From Unio delphinus (Eukaryota > Mollusca > Bivalvia > Unionida > Unionidae), in the NCBI GenBank assembly GCA_029339505.1, contig JAQISU010000210.1, positions 10,553,501 through 10,617,500 of the forward strand: a DNA stretch of 64,000 bases, read 5' to 3'. A model generated the notes under the pieces. The model did no database searches. It had not been told where the DNA came from and worked only from the letters and a program-made list of their open reading frames with translations. Both the position numbers and the translations under genes were made by a program. Shown here piece by piece: positions 18,599-28,399 of the stretch (within the stretch, counting starts at the first letter, position 1; each line of letters starts with the position of its first letter).

Positions 18599-18712
18599 CA
18601 GCATAGAGGGTGAATCAGACAACCTTGTATACATACATACATACATACATACATACATACATACATACATACATACATACATACATACATACATACATAC
18701 ATACATACACAT
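18520..18712. repeat. (CA)n, (TA)n and (CATA)n microsatellites
   Basis: (CA)n directly continues the SINE tail, then (TA)n to about 18596 and (CATA)n at about 18628-18710. Confidence 0.95.
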
Positions 18713-19098
18713 ATATAATATATATTTAGATTATCAAATATAGTTAAGGATATATTACAGAGTACTTTCTTTTATCGTTGTCTTCGAAACAGATTTTAAG
18801 GACTGTACATCATCTGCTTTCCTATCTTATCAGAAAACTCGTGTCAATTGACATTCACAATGCAAAAACGCTATATTAATGGTTGTTGTCATAAATATTT
18901 GGAATAAGCAAAACCAATTTTTTTTTAAAAATAGTTACGTGATAAACCTTTTCTTTTTTTATAATTATTATTTGATAATAATGCGTGAACTTGTTTCTCA
19001 CCCATTTTTCGGTACTCAAAATTTAAATATACTGAGAAGGTTAAAATTCCAACTTGCATTTATATTTTTACTTCAAGGAAACTAGTTCTTTTTAGTAT
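18713..19098. other. No gene recognised
   Basis: AT-rich sequence between microsatellites and the solo LTR. The open frame at 18879-19085 has no recognisable features. Confidence 0.5.
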
Positions 19099-19265
19099 TG
19101 CTACACGCCAGGGGTCTTTTCTTGTCCGAGCTGTGATCGAACCTTGGAGCGTTTTCCTTTAGAAATCATACGTTTACCCAAACTTTCCAAAGACTTCCAT
19201 ACAGCTCCAGTTGTAAATTAGAAAGCCCGACGTGTCCGTTCTATACAAACATTTTCCTCTAATCA
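19099..19265 (+). mobile_element. Solo LTR related to the Steamer-like LTR at 11.5 kb
   Basis: Begins TGCTACACGC and ends CTCTAATCA, 167 bp, and aligns along its length to the minus-strand LTR at 11452-11620. No primer binding site, pol or target duplication is recognisable beside it, so it is most likely a solo or truncated LTR. Confidence 0.65.
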
Positions 19266-19301
19266 ATGCAGGACAACCAAAGATCACGAACCTGCCAAAT
19301 A

Positions 19302-19382
<81 letters not shown>
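19302..19382. repeat. (TA)n microsatellite abutting the Penelope-like array
   Basis: The 3' end of Penelope copy A (on the minus strand ...TTTTTTTATCCCC) is directly followed by TA repeats. Confidence 0.9.
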
Positions 19383-19385
<3 letters not shown>

Positions 19386-19415
19386 GATAAAAAAAACAAC
19401 ACAAACGCCGATAAA

Positions 19416-19456
19416 CTTGTGCGACTAGTTTCGCATTTATGCTTCTTCAGGCACAA
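19416..19456 (-). ncRNA. Hammerhead ribozyme motif, Penelope copy A
   Basis: Minus strand: stem I TTGTGC/GCACAA, core CTGAAGA, a short stem II GCA-TAAA-TGC after an extra A, GAAA, a minimal stem III in the self-complementary ACTAGT, and predicted cleavage after GTC (between the complements of 19423 and 19422). Hammerheads are established in Penelope-like elements. Activity here is inferred. Confidence 0.7.
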
Positions 19457-19715
19457 ACTTTATTTGAAAGAAACTGATGACGTCTATAAAGTTATAAACA
19501 ATTACGTCATTAACATAACGTCATGCTTTTGAAAGAAGCAGATGACGTCTATATGTCAATAATTACGTAATTGACATAACATCATAATTTATATTCTTTA
19601 TTATACAAATATCATATGTACAACTGGATCAGAATGATGCATGAGTCTCTAATGAAAACTGAGAGTGAGATTATAATGTAGAGACTAACAGTAATACATA
19701 TAACTACATATTATA

Positions 19716-19744
19716 TATATATACATATATACATATACACACAT

Positions 19745-19821
<77 letters not shown>

Positions 19822-19858
19822 CATACATATATATATACATATACACACATATACATAT
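19716..19858. repeat. TA/TG-rich microsatellite in the copy A 3' UTR
   Basis: A long TA tract with TATG and TGTG interruptions lies about 40 nt beyond the RT stop. The same tract is found in copies B and C with different lengths and is nearly lost in copy D. Confidence 0.9.
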
Positions 19859-19890
19859 AAATACAATATATCAAATCATCCACAAAAATT

Positions 19891-21927
19891 CTATACAATT
19901 TTATATAATGCCTTAGTATTAAGGCCATTAGGATAAACAGTATCTAACCGATTAATCCAGTAACTTTCTTTAATGAGTCTGTTCATTTCTCCGTGCACAA
20001 TATCGATTGGCATGAAAGAAAAATCCCTTAATGAGTGATTATTTGTATTAAAATGCATTGAAACATTAGAGGAGAACTGAGGATCCATATAATTTTTTAT
20101 ATGAAAGCGGTGATTATTCATTCTCTTAGAAACTTGTTGAAGTGTTTGTCCAACATATTGCATGTTACATTTTTTACAGGTTATCAAATAAATTACATCA
20201 GTTGATATACAATCAGTGTTATAACGTAGAGAAAACATTTCTTTAGTATTGCAGCTACTAAAATAGGTACTTTCTGTAATATTTGCACATTGAGAGCACC
20301 TACGTCTGTTGCATTTAGATGACGAAAAACATCTTTGAAAATTTTTTTTCGGTTTAGTTCTGATCAAAAGATCTTGTAAATTCCTAGGTCTTCTATAAGC
20401 AAGAATTGGCTTGCTCTTGTAAAGTGTTTTGACGCTGTTTTTTTCTGATAAGTTAAGGAGAGTCCAATATTTATTAATTATAAGGCCTATATTTGGCAAA
20501 GATGGATTATATTGTATTATGAAAGGAATTATATTTTTATCTTTCGTACATTCTGCTGTATTTAAAGCATCATTTTGGGTAAGAATACAGACTTTACTTA
20601 CAGCAGACTCTATTATATGTATAGGATAATTTCTTTTTATGAAATATGTTTTTAATTCATTTAAAGAATGTTTTAATTGATGATCGTCTGAAATGATACG
20701 TCGATATCTTTTCGCCTGACTATACGGTATGCCGTTTTTACATGACCTGGGATGACAAGACGAATATTCCACATATTGGTGGATATTAGTTTCTTTTACG
20801 TGAACATTTGTAGAGATAGTATTATCAGGATTTTTCATCACATTTACATCTAGAAAGGATACATGCGTAGTGGATGCAGTGTAAGTAAATTTAATTGTGG
20901 GGTGAAAATTATTTAGGCTATTAATAAATTTGTGTAGATCTTCTTCTGAGTGGTTCCAGATCATAAATATATCATCTAAAAATCTTAGCCAAACAGTGGG
21001 CTTAAAATTCTCGTTTTCAAGAAAATCTTTTTCTAATTTACCCATGAAAAGGGAAGCATATGAAGGAGCCATAGTACTACCCATTGCCGTACCCATTATT
21101 TGAATGTAATTAGTACCATTAAATTGGAAATTATTATTTTCCAAGATAAGAGTTATTATTTTACAAATATCTTCACTCGATAGTCTGTTATTATTAAGAG
21201 TGTTGTCAAGAAAATATTTACACGCCTTAATACCATCTGCATGCGGTATGTTTGTATACAATGATGTAACATCTAAAGATACAAGGAGGGAATTATGAGA
21301 TAGTTGTGGAATAGACTTCAACTTTTTTATGAAATCAGTAGTATCTTTAATATATGAAGGAAGCGATTTCATTAAAGGCTGCAAAATACTATCTATAAAT
21401 TTGGATAAGTTCTCTGTATATGAATTACAACCTGATATACTTGGTCGTCCTGGATAATTTAAAGGTAATGTATGATCAGGAAATTTATGAGTTTTGGGCA
21501 ATATGTAGAACTGAGGTGTACGTATTTTGAGAGGAAAAGTATCAAATTCTTCATATACGGAGCTATTATTCTTAGATATTTCATCAATGCATGTGGAAAT
21601 TTTAGATTTAATTTCTAATGAAGGGTCTTTATCGACTTTTTGATAGTACTTTTCATCATTTAATTGACGTTCAACTTCTTTAACATAGTCTTCCTGATTC
21701 ATAATAATAATATTATTTGATTTATCAGCCTTTTTAATAACAATACTCTCGTCATTAATTAAATTATGTAAAGACTCCATTTTTTTCTTAGAAATATTAC
21801 TATAACGTCTCTTATGAGGAATATTGTGTAATATTTCTTGTGTGATAGCTTCAATGTAAAAATCTAAATGAGAGTCACGTCCACTAGGTGGTGTAAAAGA
21901 TGATTTGTTTTTATTGAAATAACCCAT
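19891..21927 (-). CDS. Penelope-like reverse transcriptase with GIY-YIG endonuclease, copy A
   Basis: 678 codons from the listed ATG. The N-terminal part has [18 protein letters not shown] (61-81). RT palm motifs: [12 protein letters not shown] (218-229), [11 protein letters not shown] (278-288) and the catalytic FLDDIF (316-321). A Cys-rich linker (CNRRRCSQC) precedes the GIY-YIG nuclease at about 578-672, with [18 protein letters not shown]. This is the Penelope architecture: target-primed reverse transcription with a GIY-YIG nick. The frame continues upstream of the ATG, and the ORF2 N-terminus lies in the overlapping +1-relative frame at 22139-21864. Copy A has Thr where the other three copies have Pro in MGSPMAP, a usually conserved residue, so its activity is doubtful. 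Confidence 0.92.
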   Translation of the reverse strand: MGYFNKNKSSFTPPSGRDSHLDFYIEAITQEILHNIPHKRRYSNISKKKMESLHNLINDESIVIKKADKSNNIIIMNQEDYVKEVERQLNDEKYYQKVDKDPSLEIKSKISTCIDEISKNNSSVYEEFDTFPLKIRTPQFYILPKTHKFPDHTLPLNYPGRPSISGCNSYTENLSKFIDSILQPLMKSLPSYIKDTTDFIKKLKSIPQLSHNSLLVSLDVTSLYTNIPHADGIKACKYFLDNTLNNNRLSSEDICKIITLILENNNFQFNGTNYIQIMGTAMGSTMAPSYASLFMGKLEKDFLENENFKPTVWLRFLDDIFMIWNHSEEDLHKFINSLNNFHPTIKFTYTASTTHVSFLDVNVMKNPDNTISTNVHVKETNIHQYVEYSSCHPRSCKNGIPYSQAKRYRRIISDDHQLKHSLNELKTYFIKRNYPIHIIESAVSKVCILTQNDALNTAECTKDKNIIPFIIQYNPSLPNIGLIINKYWTLLNLSEKNSVKTLYKSKPILAYRRPRNLQDLLIRTKPKKNFQRCFSSSKCNRRRCSQCANITESTYFSSCNTKEMFSLRYNTDCISTDVIYLITCKKCNMQYVGQTLQQVSKRMNNHRFHIKNYMDPQFSSNVSMHFNTNNHSLRDFSFMPIDIVHGEMNRLIKESYWINRLDTVYPNGLNTKALYKIV

Positions 21928-22139
21928 ATTTTTTGAATTGAAAGAATCTGATTCACAATTAGAGTTGCTGCTTGATTTATCATAAAAAATTCTTTTAATT
22001 TTAGGCGTCTAGAAAAATTTAAAATTTCTTCAGCTAATTTAATTTTATCATGAGATTTTGGTTTTGGACAAAATTTTAATCCTTTACTTAAAAGTATGTA
22101 ATCATTATCCGTTAGTTTTTTACGTGATAGGTTTAACAC
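21864..22139 (-). CDS. Penelope ORF2 N-terminal segment in a shifted frame, copy A
   Basis: The first codon in frame is GTG, inside the ORF1 stop region. Its first 55 residues (LNLSRKKLTDNDYILLSKGLKFCPKP ... RRLKLKEFF) match the conserved N-terminus of Penelope RTs. After FF the frame degenerates, while the RT frame, one nucleotide back, continues sensibly with YDKSSS. The switch falls at a T6 run (complement of 21984-21989). Copy D has the same split, so it predates duplication. Either translation shifts here or the family ancestor was already broken. Confidence 0.65.
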   Translation of the reverse strand: MLNLSRKKLTDNDYILLSKGLKFCPKPKSHDKIKLAEEILNFSRRLKLKEFFMINQAATLIVNQILSIQKIWVISIKTNHLLHHLVDVTLI

Positions 22140-23107
22140 TGTCTCTTTACCTCTATGAATTTGTTTTCTCCGTTTTTGTTCTTTTTTCCATTGTCTCCTA
22201 CTACTAAATCTATGGAATCTCCTGTTATTTTGTCTTGGTAAGTCTTTTGTATCAATTGTTCTAAAACTTTGACAAGGTGTGTCAATGTTTTTGTCATGGT
22301 CACTGACTCCGATTCCCCCATGATTACGGCCTCTGCGTAACTTTTCTTTGTTGTGCCATGGGGAGACCAGTTTTTTTGTTGCTCTTGCTGATCTTTACTG
22401 TTCTTGTTTGAATTTATCACATTCCTTTTTACCTCTCCCGTTTTGCTTGTTGATGCTTTTGGTACAGCTGTAGGTGTTACATTTTTCAATGTTGTAATTT
22501 GGTTCGGTTTTGGAGATTTCTGTTTGGGTGTATCTTTTCTCTGCTGTTGTGATGCTGTTTTAACATTTGAATGATTAACTGAATGTTTGTTCTTTGAATA
22601 CTGCTGTTTTTGCTGTTGTTTTTGCATCGTATAACGTGCTCCATTCTTCTTCTCTAGTTGACTTTGTCCTTTATTCTCTCGCAATTTATGAATTTTTTTG
22701 TTTTGCTTGAGAAGTATACTATTTTTTGAAAATTCTGTTTTTTCATACACTTCTTGATCAAAGTCAAAAAGACTATGTCCGTCAAGTTTCTTTTTAAGTT
22801 TATCTCTAGCATTTTCCATTTGCTTTCCTATGTCTAGGGATATTTTCTTTTGTTCTTCTGCAAGTCTCTCGCATATATTTAATGAAACTTTATCCAAAAG
22901 GTTGTCAATTGATTTTTGGAATTCTTCACCGCCGTTTCCAATGTAAATTTTAAGTTTTAACTGTAGTCCTGACGGAATTATCCCTTCTTCGACACAGTTG
23001 TTTAAAAAGCTGCTGTGAAGACTTCTTTTTATTTGTTTTTCTGAAAGTTTTAGAATTTCGAATTTTAAAGACGTCAAATCTTCCGGCGGATCACTTTTTG
23101 ATGCCAT
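22133..23107 (-). CDS. Penelope-like element ORF1 protein, copy A
   Basis: 324 residues, start ATG 23107 in CACAATGGCATC. Residues 1-130 are helical (LKFEILKLSEKQIKRSLHSS, later RLAEEQKKISLDIGKQ, probable coiled coil). Residues 150-250 are Gln/Lys/Ser-rich and probably disordered (MQKQQQKQQYSKNKHS). The C-terminus has LTHLVKVLEQLIQKTYQ and is basic. No known domain is recognised; an RNA-binding or particle role, like ORF1 proteins of other retroelements, is inference. It overlaps the ORF2 N-terminal frame by a few nt. Copy D encodes a near-identical protein with about six substitutions. Confidence 0.8.
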   Translation of the reverse strand: MASKSDPPEDLTSLKFEILKLSEKQIKRSLHSSFLNNCVEEGIIPSGLQLKLKIYIGNGGEEFQKSIDNLLDKVSLNICERLAEEQKKISLDIGKQMENARDKLKKKLDGHSLFDFDQEVYEKTEFSKNSILLKQNKKIHKLRENKGQSQLEKKNGARYTMQKQQQKQQYSKNKHSVNHSNVKTASQQQRKDTPKQKSPKPNQITTLKNVTPTAVPKASTSKTGEVKRNVINSNKNSKDQQEQQKNWSPHGTTKKSYAEAVIMGESESVTMTKTLTHLVKVLEQLIQKTYQDKITGDSIDLVVGDNGKKNKNGENKFIEVKRQC

Positions 23108-23160
23108 TGTGTTGTTGATAAAAATTCAGGGGATAAAAAAACAACACAAACGCCGATAAA

Positions 23161-23201
23161 CTTGTGCGACTAGTTTCGCATTTATGCTTCTTCAGGCACA
23201 A
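23161..23201 (-). ncRNA. Hammerhead ribozyme motif, copy B/A junction
   Basis: Same sequence as the copy A motif (CTGAAGA, GCATAAATGC, GAAAC, TAGTC, stem I TTGTGC/GCACAA). Predicted cleavage is about 60 nt upstream of the ORF1 ATG of copy A, which would give transcripts a defined 5' end. Confidence 0.7.
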
Positions 23202-23495
23202 ACTTTATTTGAAACAAACTGATGACGTCTATAAAGTTATAAACAATTACGTCATTAACATAACGTCATGCTTTTGAAAGAAGCAGATGACGTCTATATG
23301 TCAATAATTACGTAATTGACATAACATCATAATTTATATTCTTTATTATACAAATATCATATGTACAACTGGATCAGAATGATGCATGAGTCTCTAATGA
23401 AAACTGAGAGTGAGATTATAATGTAGAGACTAACAGTAATACATATAACTACATATTATATATATATACATATATACATATACACACATACACAT

Positions 23496-23582
<87 letters not shown>

Positions 23583-23657
23583 TATACACATACATATATA
23601 TATACATATACACACATATACATATAAATACAATATATCAAATCATCCACAAAAATT

Positions 23658-25263
23658 CTATACAATTTTATATAATGCCTTAGTATTAAGGCCATTAGGA
23701 TAAACAGTATCTAACCGATTAATCCAGTAACTTTCTTTAATGAGTCTGTTCATTTCTCCGTGCACAATATCGATTGGCATGAAAGAAAAATCCCTTAATG
23801 AGTGATTATTTGTATTAAAATGCATTGAAACATTAGAGGAGAACTGAGGATCCATATAATTTTTTATATGAAAGCGGTGATTATTCATTCTCTTAGAAAC
23901 TTGTTGAAGTGTTTGTCCAACATATTGCATGTTACATTTTTTACAGGTTATCAAATAAATTACATCAGTTGATATACAATCAGTGTTATAACGTAGAGAA
24001 AACATTTCTTTAGTATTGGAGCTACTAAAATAGGTACTTTCTGTAATATTTGCACATTGAGAGCACCTACGTCTGTTGCATTTAGATGACGAAAAACATC
24101 TTTGAAAATTTTTTTTCGGTTTAGTTCTGATCAAAAGATCTTGTAAATTCCTAGGTCTTCTATAAGCGAGAATTGGCTTGCTCTTGTAAAGTGTTTTGAC
24201 GCTGTTTTTTTCTGATAAGTTAAGGAGAGTCCAATATTTATTAATTATAAGGCCTATATTTGGCAAAGATGGATTATATTGTATTATGAAAGGAATTATA
24301 TTTTTATCTTTCGTACGTTCTGCTGTATTTAAAGCATCATTTTGGGTAAGAATACAGACTTTACTTACAGCAGACTCTATTATATGTATAGGATAATTTC
24401 TTTTTATGAAATATGTTTTTAATTCATTTAAAGAATGTTTTAATTGATGATCGTCTGAAATGATACGTCGATATCTTTTCGCCTGACTATACGGTATGCC
24501 GTTTTTACATGACCTGGGATGACAAGACGAATATTCCACATATTGGTGGATATTAGTTTCTTTTACGTGAACATTTGTAGAGATAGTATTATCAGGATTT
24601 TTCATCACATTTACATCTAGAAAGGATACATGCGTAGTGGATGCAGTGTAAGTAAATTTAATTGTGGGGTGAAAATTATTTAGGCTATTAATAAATTTGT
24701 GTAGATCTTCTTCTGAGTGGTTCCAGATCATAAATATATCATCTAAAAATCTTAGCCAAACAGTGGGCTTAAAATTCTCGTTTTCAAGAAAATCTTTTTC
24801 TAATTTACCCATGAAAAGGGAAGCATATGAAGGAGCCATAGGACTACCCATTGCCGTACCCATTATTTGAATGTAATTAGTACCATTAAATTGGAAATTA
24901 TTATTTTCCAAGATAAGAGTTATTATTTTACAAATATCTTCACTCGATAGTCTGTTATTATTAAGAGTGTTGTCAAGAAAATATTTACACGCCTTAATAC
25001 CATCTGCATGCGGTATGTTTGTATACAATGATGTAACATCTAAAGATACAAGGAGGGAATTATGAGATAGTTGTGGAATAGACTTCAACTTTTTTATGAA
25101 ATCAGTAGTATCTTTAATATATGAAGGAAGCGATTTCATTAAAGGCTGCAAAATACTATCTATAAATTTGGATAAGTTCTCTGTATTTGAATTACAACCT
25201 GATATAATTGGTCGTCCTGGATAATTTAAAGGTAATGTATGATCAGGAAATTTATGAGTTTTG
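23658..25263 (-). pseudogene. Truncated Penelope RT with GIY-YIG nuclease, copy B
   Basis: The Penelope part has about 535 codons. The frame is open and has MGSPMAP, FLDDIF and the GIY-YIG domain, but the N-terminal part is missing. A few residues at its start come from the palindrome junction, not from the element. It differs from copy A at several residues (for example AERTKD for AECTKD, SSNTKE for SCNTKE). Confidence 0.85.
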
Positions 25264-25272
25264 ATTATACAT
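25246..25272. repeat. Centre of the large Penelope palindrome (27-nt spacer)
   Basis: ...AATGTATGATCA ends at 25245 and TGATCATACATT begins at 25273. The spacer consists of 18 nt that continue copy B and 9 nt of filler (ATTATACAT). The arms extend outward for about 5.5 kb each way. Confidence 0.9.
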
Positions 25273-26860
25273 TGATCATACATTACCTTTAAATTATCCA
25301 GGACGACCAATTATATCAGGTTGTAATTCAAATACAGAGAACTTATCCAAATTTATAGATAGTATTTTGCAGCCTTTAATGAAATCGCTTCCTTCATATA
25401 TTAAAGATACTACTGATTTCATAAAAAAGTTGAAGTCTATTCCACAACTATCTCATAATTCCCTCCTTGTATCTTTAGATGTTACATCATTGTATACAAA
25501 CATACCGCATGCAGATGGTATTAAGGCGTGTAAATATTTTCTTGACAACACTCTTAATAATAACAGACTATCGAGTGAAGATATTTGTAAAATAATAACT
25601 CTTATCTTGGAAAATAATAATTTCCAATTTAATGGTACTAATTACATTCAAATAATGGGTACGGCAATGGGTAGTCCTATGGCTCCTTCATATGCTTCCC
25701 TTTTCATGGGTAAATTAGAAAAAGATTTTCTTGAAAACGAGAATTTTAAGCCCACTGTTTGGCTAAGATTTTTAGATGATATATTTATGATCTGGAACCA
25801 CTCAGAAGAAGATCTACACAAATTTATTAATAGCCTAAATAATTTTCACCCCACAATTAAATTTACTTACACTGCATCCACTACGCATGTATCCTTTCTA
25901 GATGTAAATGTGATGAAAAATCCTGATAATACTATCTCTACAAATGTTCACGTAAAAGAAACTAATATCCACCAATATGTGGAATATTCGTCTTGTCATC
26001 CCAGGTCATGTAAAAACGGCATACCGTATAGTCAGGCGAAAAGATATCGACGTATCATTTCAGACGATCATCAATTAAAACATTCTTTAAATGAATTAAA
26101 AACATATTTCATAAAAAGAAATTATCCTATACATATAATAGAGTCTGCTGTAAGTAAAGTCTGTATTCTTACCCAAAATGATGCTTTAAATACAGCAGAA
26201 TGTACGAAAGATAAAAATATAATTCCTTTCATAATACAATATAATCCATCTTTGCCAAATATAGGCCTTATAATTAATAAATATTGGACTCTCCTTAACT
26301 TATCAGAAAAAAACAGCGTCAAAACACTTTACAAGAGCAAGCCAATTCTTGCTTATAGAAGACCTAGGAATTTACAAGATCTTTTGATCAGAACTAAACC
26401 GAAAAAAAATTTTCAAAGATGTTTTTCGTCATCTAAATGCAACAGACGTAGGTGCTCTCAATGTGCAAATATTACAGAAAGTACCTATTTTAGTAGCTGC
26501 AATACTAAAGAAATGTTTTCTCTACGTTATAACACTGATTGTATATCAACTGATGTAATTTATTTGATAACCTGTAAAAAATGTAACATGCAATATGTTG
26601 GACAAACACTTCAACAAGTTTCTAAGAGAATGAATAATCACCGCTTTCATATAAAAAATTATATGGATCCTCAGTTCTCCTCTAATGTTTCAATGCATTT
26701 TAATACAAATAATCACTCATTAAGGGATTTTTCTTTCATGCCAATCGATATTGTGCACGGAGAAATGAACAGACTCATTAAAGAAAGTTACTGGATTAAT
26801 CGGTTAGATACTGTTTATCCTAATGGCCTTAATACTAAGGCATTATATAAAATTGTATAG
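25273..26860 (+). pseudogene. Truncated Penelope RT with GIY-YIG nuclease, copy C
   Basis: The open frame (first ATG at 25367) includes MGSPMAP, FLDDIF and the complete GIY-YIG nuclease. The N-terminal ORF2 region and ORF1 are missing. It is nearly identical to copy B, but with Cys as in copy A at AECTKD and SCNTKE. Confidence 0.85.
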
Positions 26861-26889
26861 AATTTTTGTGGATGATTTGATATGTTGTA

Positions 26890-27075
<186 letters not shown>

Positions 27076-27330
27076 ATATGTAGTTATATGTATTACTGTT
27101 AGTCTCTACATTATAATCTCACTCTCAGTTTTCATTAGAGACTCATGCATCATTCTGATCCAGTTGTACATATGATATTTGTATAATAAAGAATATAAAT
27201 TATGATGTTATGTCAATTACGTAATTATTGACATATAGACGTCATCTGCTTCTTTCAAAAGCATGACGTTATGTTAATGACGTAATTGTTTATAACTTTA
27301 TAGACGTCATCAGTTTCTTTCCAATAAAGT

Positions 27331-27371
27331 TTGTGCCTGAAGAAGCATAAATGCGAAACTAGTCGCACAAG
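27331..27371 (+). ncRNA. Hammerhead ribozyme motif, copy C/D junction
   Basis: Stem I TTGTGC (27331-27336) and GCACAA (27365-27370); core CTGAAGA 27337-27343; stem II GCA/TGC with TAAA loop at 27345-27354; GAAA 27355-27358; stem III in ACTAGT 27358-27363; C at 27364 is the predicted cleavage nucleotide. ORF1 of copy D starts 60 nt downstream. Confidence 0.72.
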
Positions 27372-27424
27372 TTTATCGGCGTTTGTGTTGTTTTTTTATC
27401 CCCTGAATTTTTATCAACAACACA

Positions 27425-28399
27425 ATGGCATCAAAAAGTGATCCGCCGGAAGATTTGACGTCTTTAAAATTCGAAATTCTAAAACTTTCAGAAAAACAAA
27501 TGAAAAGAAGTCTTCACAGCAGCTTTTTAAACAACTGTGTCGAAGAAGGGATAATTCCGTCAGGACTACAGTTAAAACTTAAAATTTACATTGGAAACGG
27601 CGGTGAAGAATTCCAAAAATCAATTGACAACCTTTTGGATAAAGTTTCATTAAATATATGCGAGAGACTTGCAGAAGAACAAAAGAAAATATCCCTAGAC
27701 ATAGGAAAGCAAATGGAAAATGCTAGAGATAAACTTAAAAAGAAACTTGACGGACATAGTCTTTTTGACTTTGATCAAGAAGTGTATGAAAAAACAGAAT
27801 CTTCAAAAAATAGTATACTTCTCAAGCAAAACAAAAAAATTCATAAATTGCGAGAGAATAAAGGACAGAGTCAACTAGAGAAGAAGAATGGAGCACGTTA
27901 TACGATGCAAAAACAACAGCAAAAACAGCAGTATTCAAAGAACAAACATTCAGTTAATCATTCAAATGTTAAAACAGCATCACAACAGCAGAGAAAAGAT
28001 ACACCCAAACAGAAATCTTCAAAACCGAACCAAATTACAACATTGAAAAATGTAACACCTACAGCTGTACCAAAAGCATCAACAAGCAAAACGGGAGAGG
28101 TAAAAAGGAATGTGATAAATTCAAACAAGAACAGTAAAGATCAGCAAGAGCAACAAAAAAACTGGTCTCCCCATGGCACAACAAAGAAAAATTACGCAGA
28201 GGCCGTAATCATGGGGGAATCGGAGTCAGTGACCATGACAAAAACATTGACACACCTTGTCAAAGTTTTAGAACAATTGATACAAAAGACTTACCAAGAC
28301 AAAATAACAGGAGATTCCAGAGATTTAGTAGTAGGAGACAATGGAAAAAAGAACAAAAACGGAGAAAACAAATTCATAGAGGTAAAGAGACAGTGTTAA
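27425..28399 (+). CDS. Penelope-like element ORF1 protein, copy D
   Basis: 324 residues, intact, same layout as copy A ORF1 (helical N-terminus, Gln/Lys-rich middle, basic C-terminus). Differences include M for I in KQMKRS, S for F in ESSKNS, S for P in QKSSKPNQ, N for S in KKNYAEA and R for I in GDSRDLV. Its end overlaps the ORF2 N-terminal frame. Function as for copy A is inferred only. Confidence 0.8.
   Translation: MASKSDPPEDLTSLKFEILKLSEKQMKRSLHSSFLNNCVEEGIIPSGLQLKLKIYIGNGGEEFQKSIDNLLDKVSLNICERLAEEQKKISLDIGKQMENARDKLKKKLDGHSLFDFDQEVYEKTESSKNSILLKQNKKIHKLRENKGQSQLEKKNGARYTMQKQQQKQQYSKNKHSVNHSNVKTASQQQRKDTPKQKSSKPNQITTLKNVTPTAVPKASTSKTGEVKRNVINSNKNSKDQQEQQKNWSPHGTTKKNYAEAVIMGESESVTMTKTLTHLVKVLEQLIQKTYQDKITGDSRDLVVGDNGKKNKNGENKFIEVKRQC

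Larger units (their letters stand above)
19383..23128 (-). mobile_element. Penelope-like element copy A, full-length
   Basis: On the minus strand it runs from TGAATTTTTATCAACAACAC, just before the ORF1 ATG, to ...ATCCCC. It carries ORF1, an overlapping ORF2 N-terminal frame, the RT/GIY-YIG frame, a 3' UTR with (TA)n, and a hammerhead-like motif near the end. It is joined without spacer to truncated copy B upstream, the tandem arrangement known as a pseudo-LTR in Penelope elements. Confidence 0.9.
23129..25263 (-). mobile_element. Penelope-like element copy B, 5'-truncated
   Basis: Contains the RT from the [17 protein letters not shown] region to the stop, the complete 3' UTR and a hammerhead motif. 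It lacks ORF1 and the ORF2 N-terminus. It lies directly upstream of copy A in element orientation and meets copy C head to head at 25246-25272. Confidence 0.9.

Noticed and set aside
26122..26322. 66-codon frames antisense to each Penelope RT (also at 20429, 24196 and 29903)
   Set aside because: They are shadows of the RT on the opposite strand, repeated because the elements are repeated.
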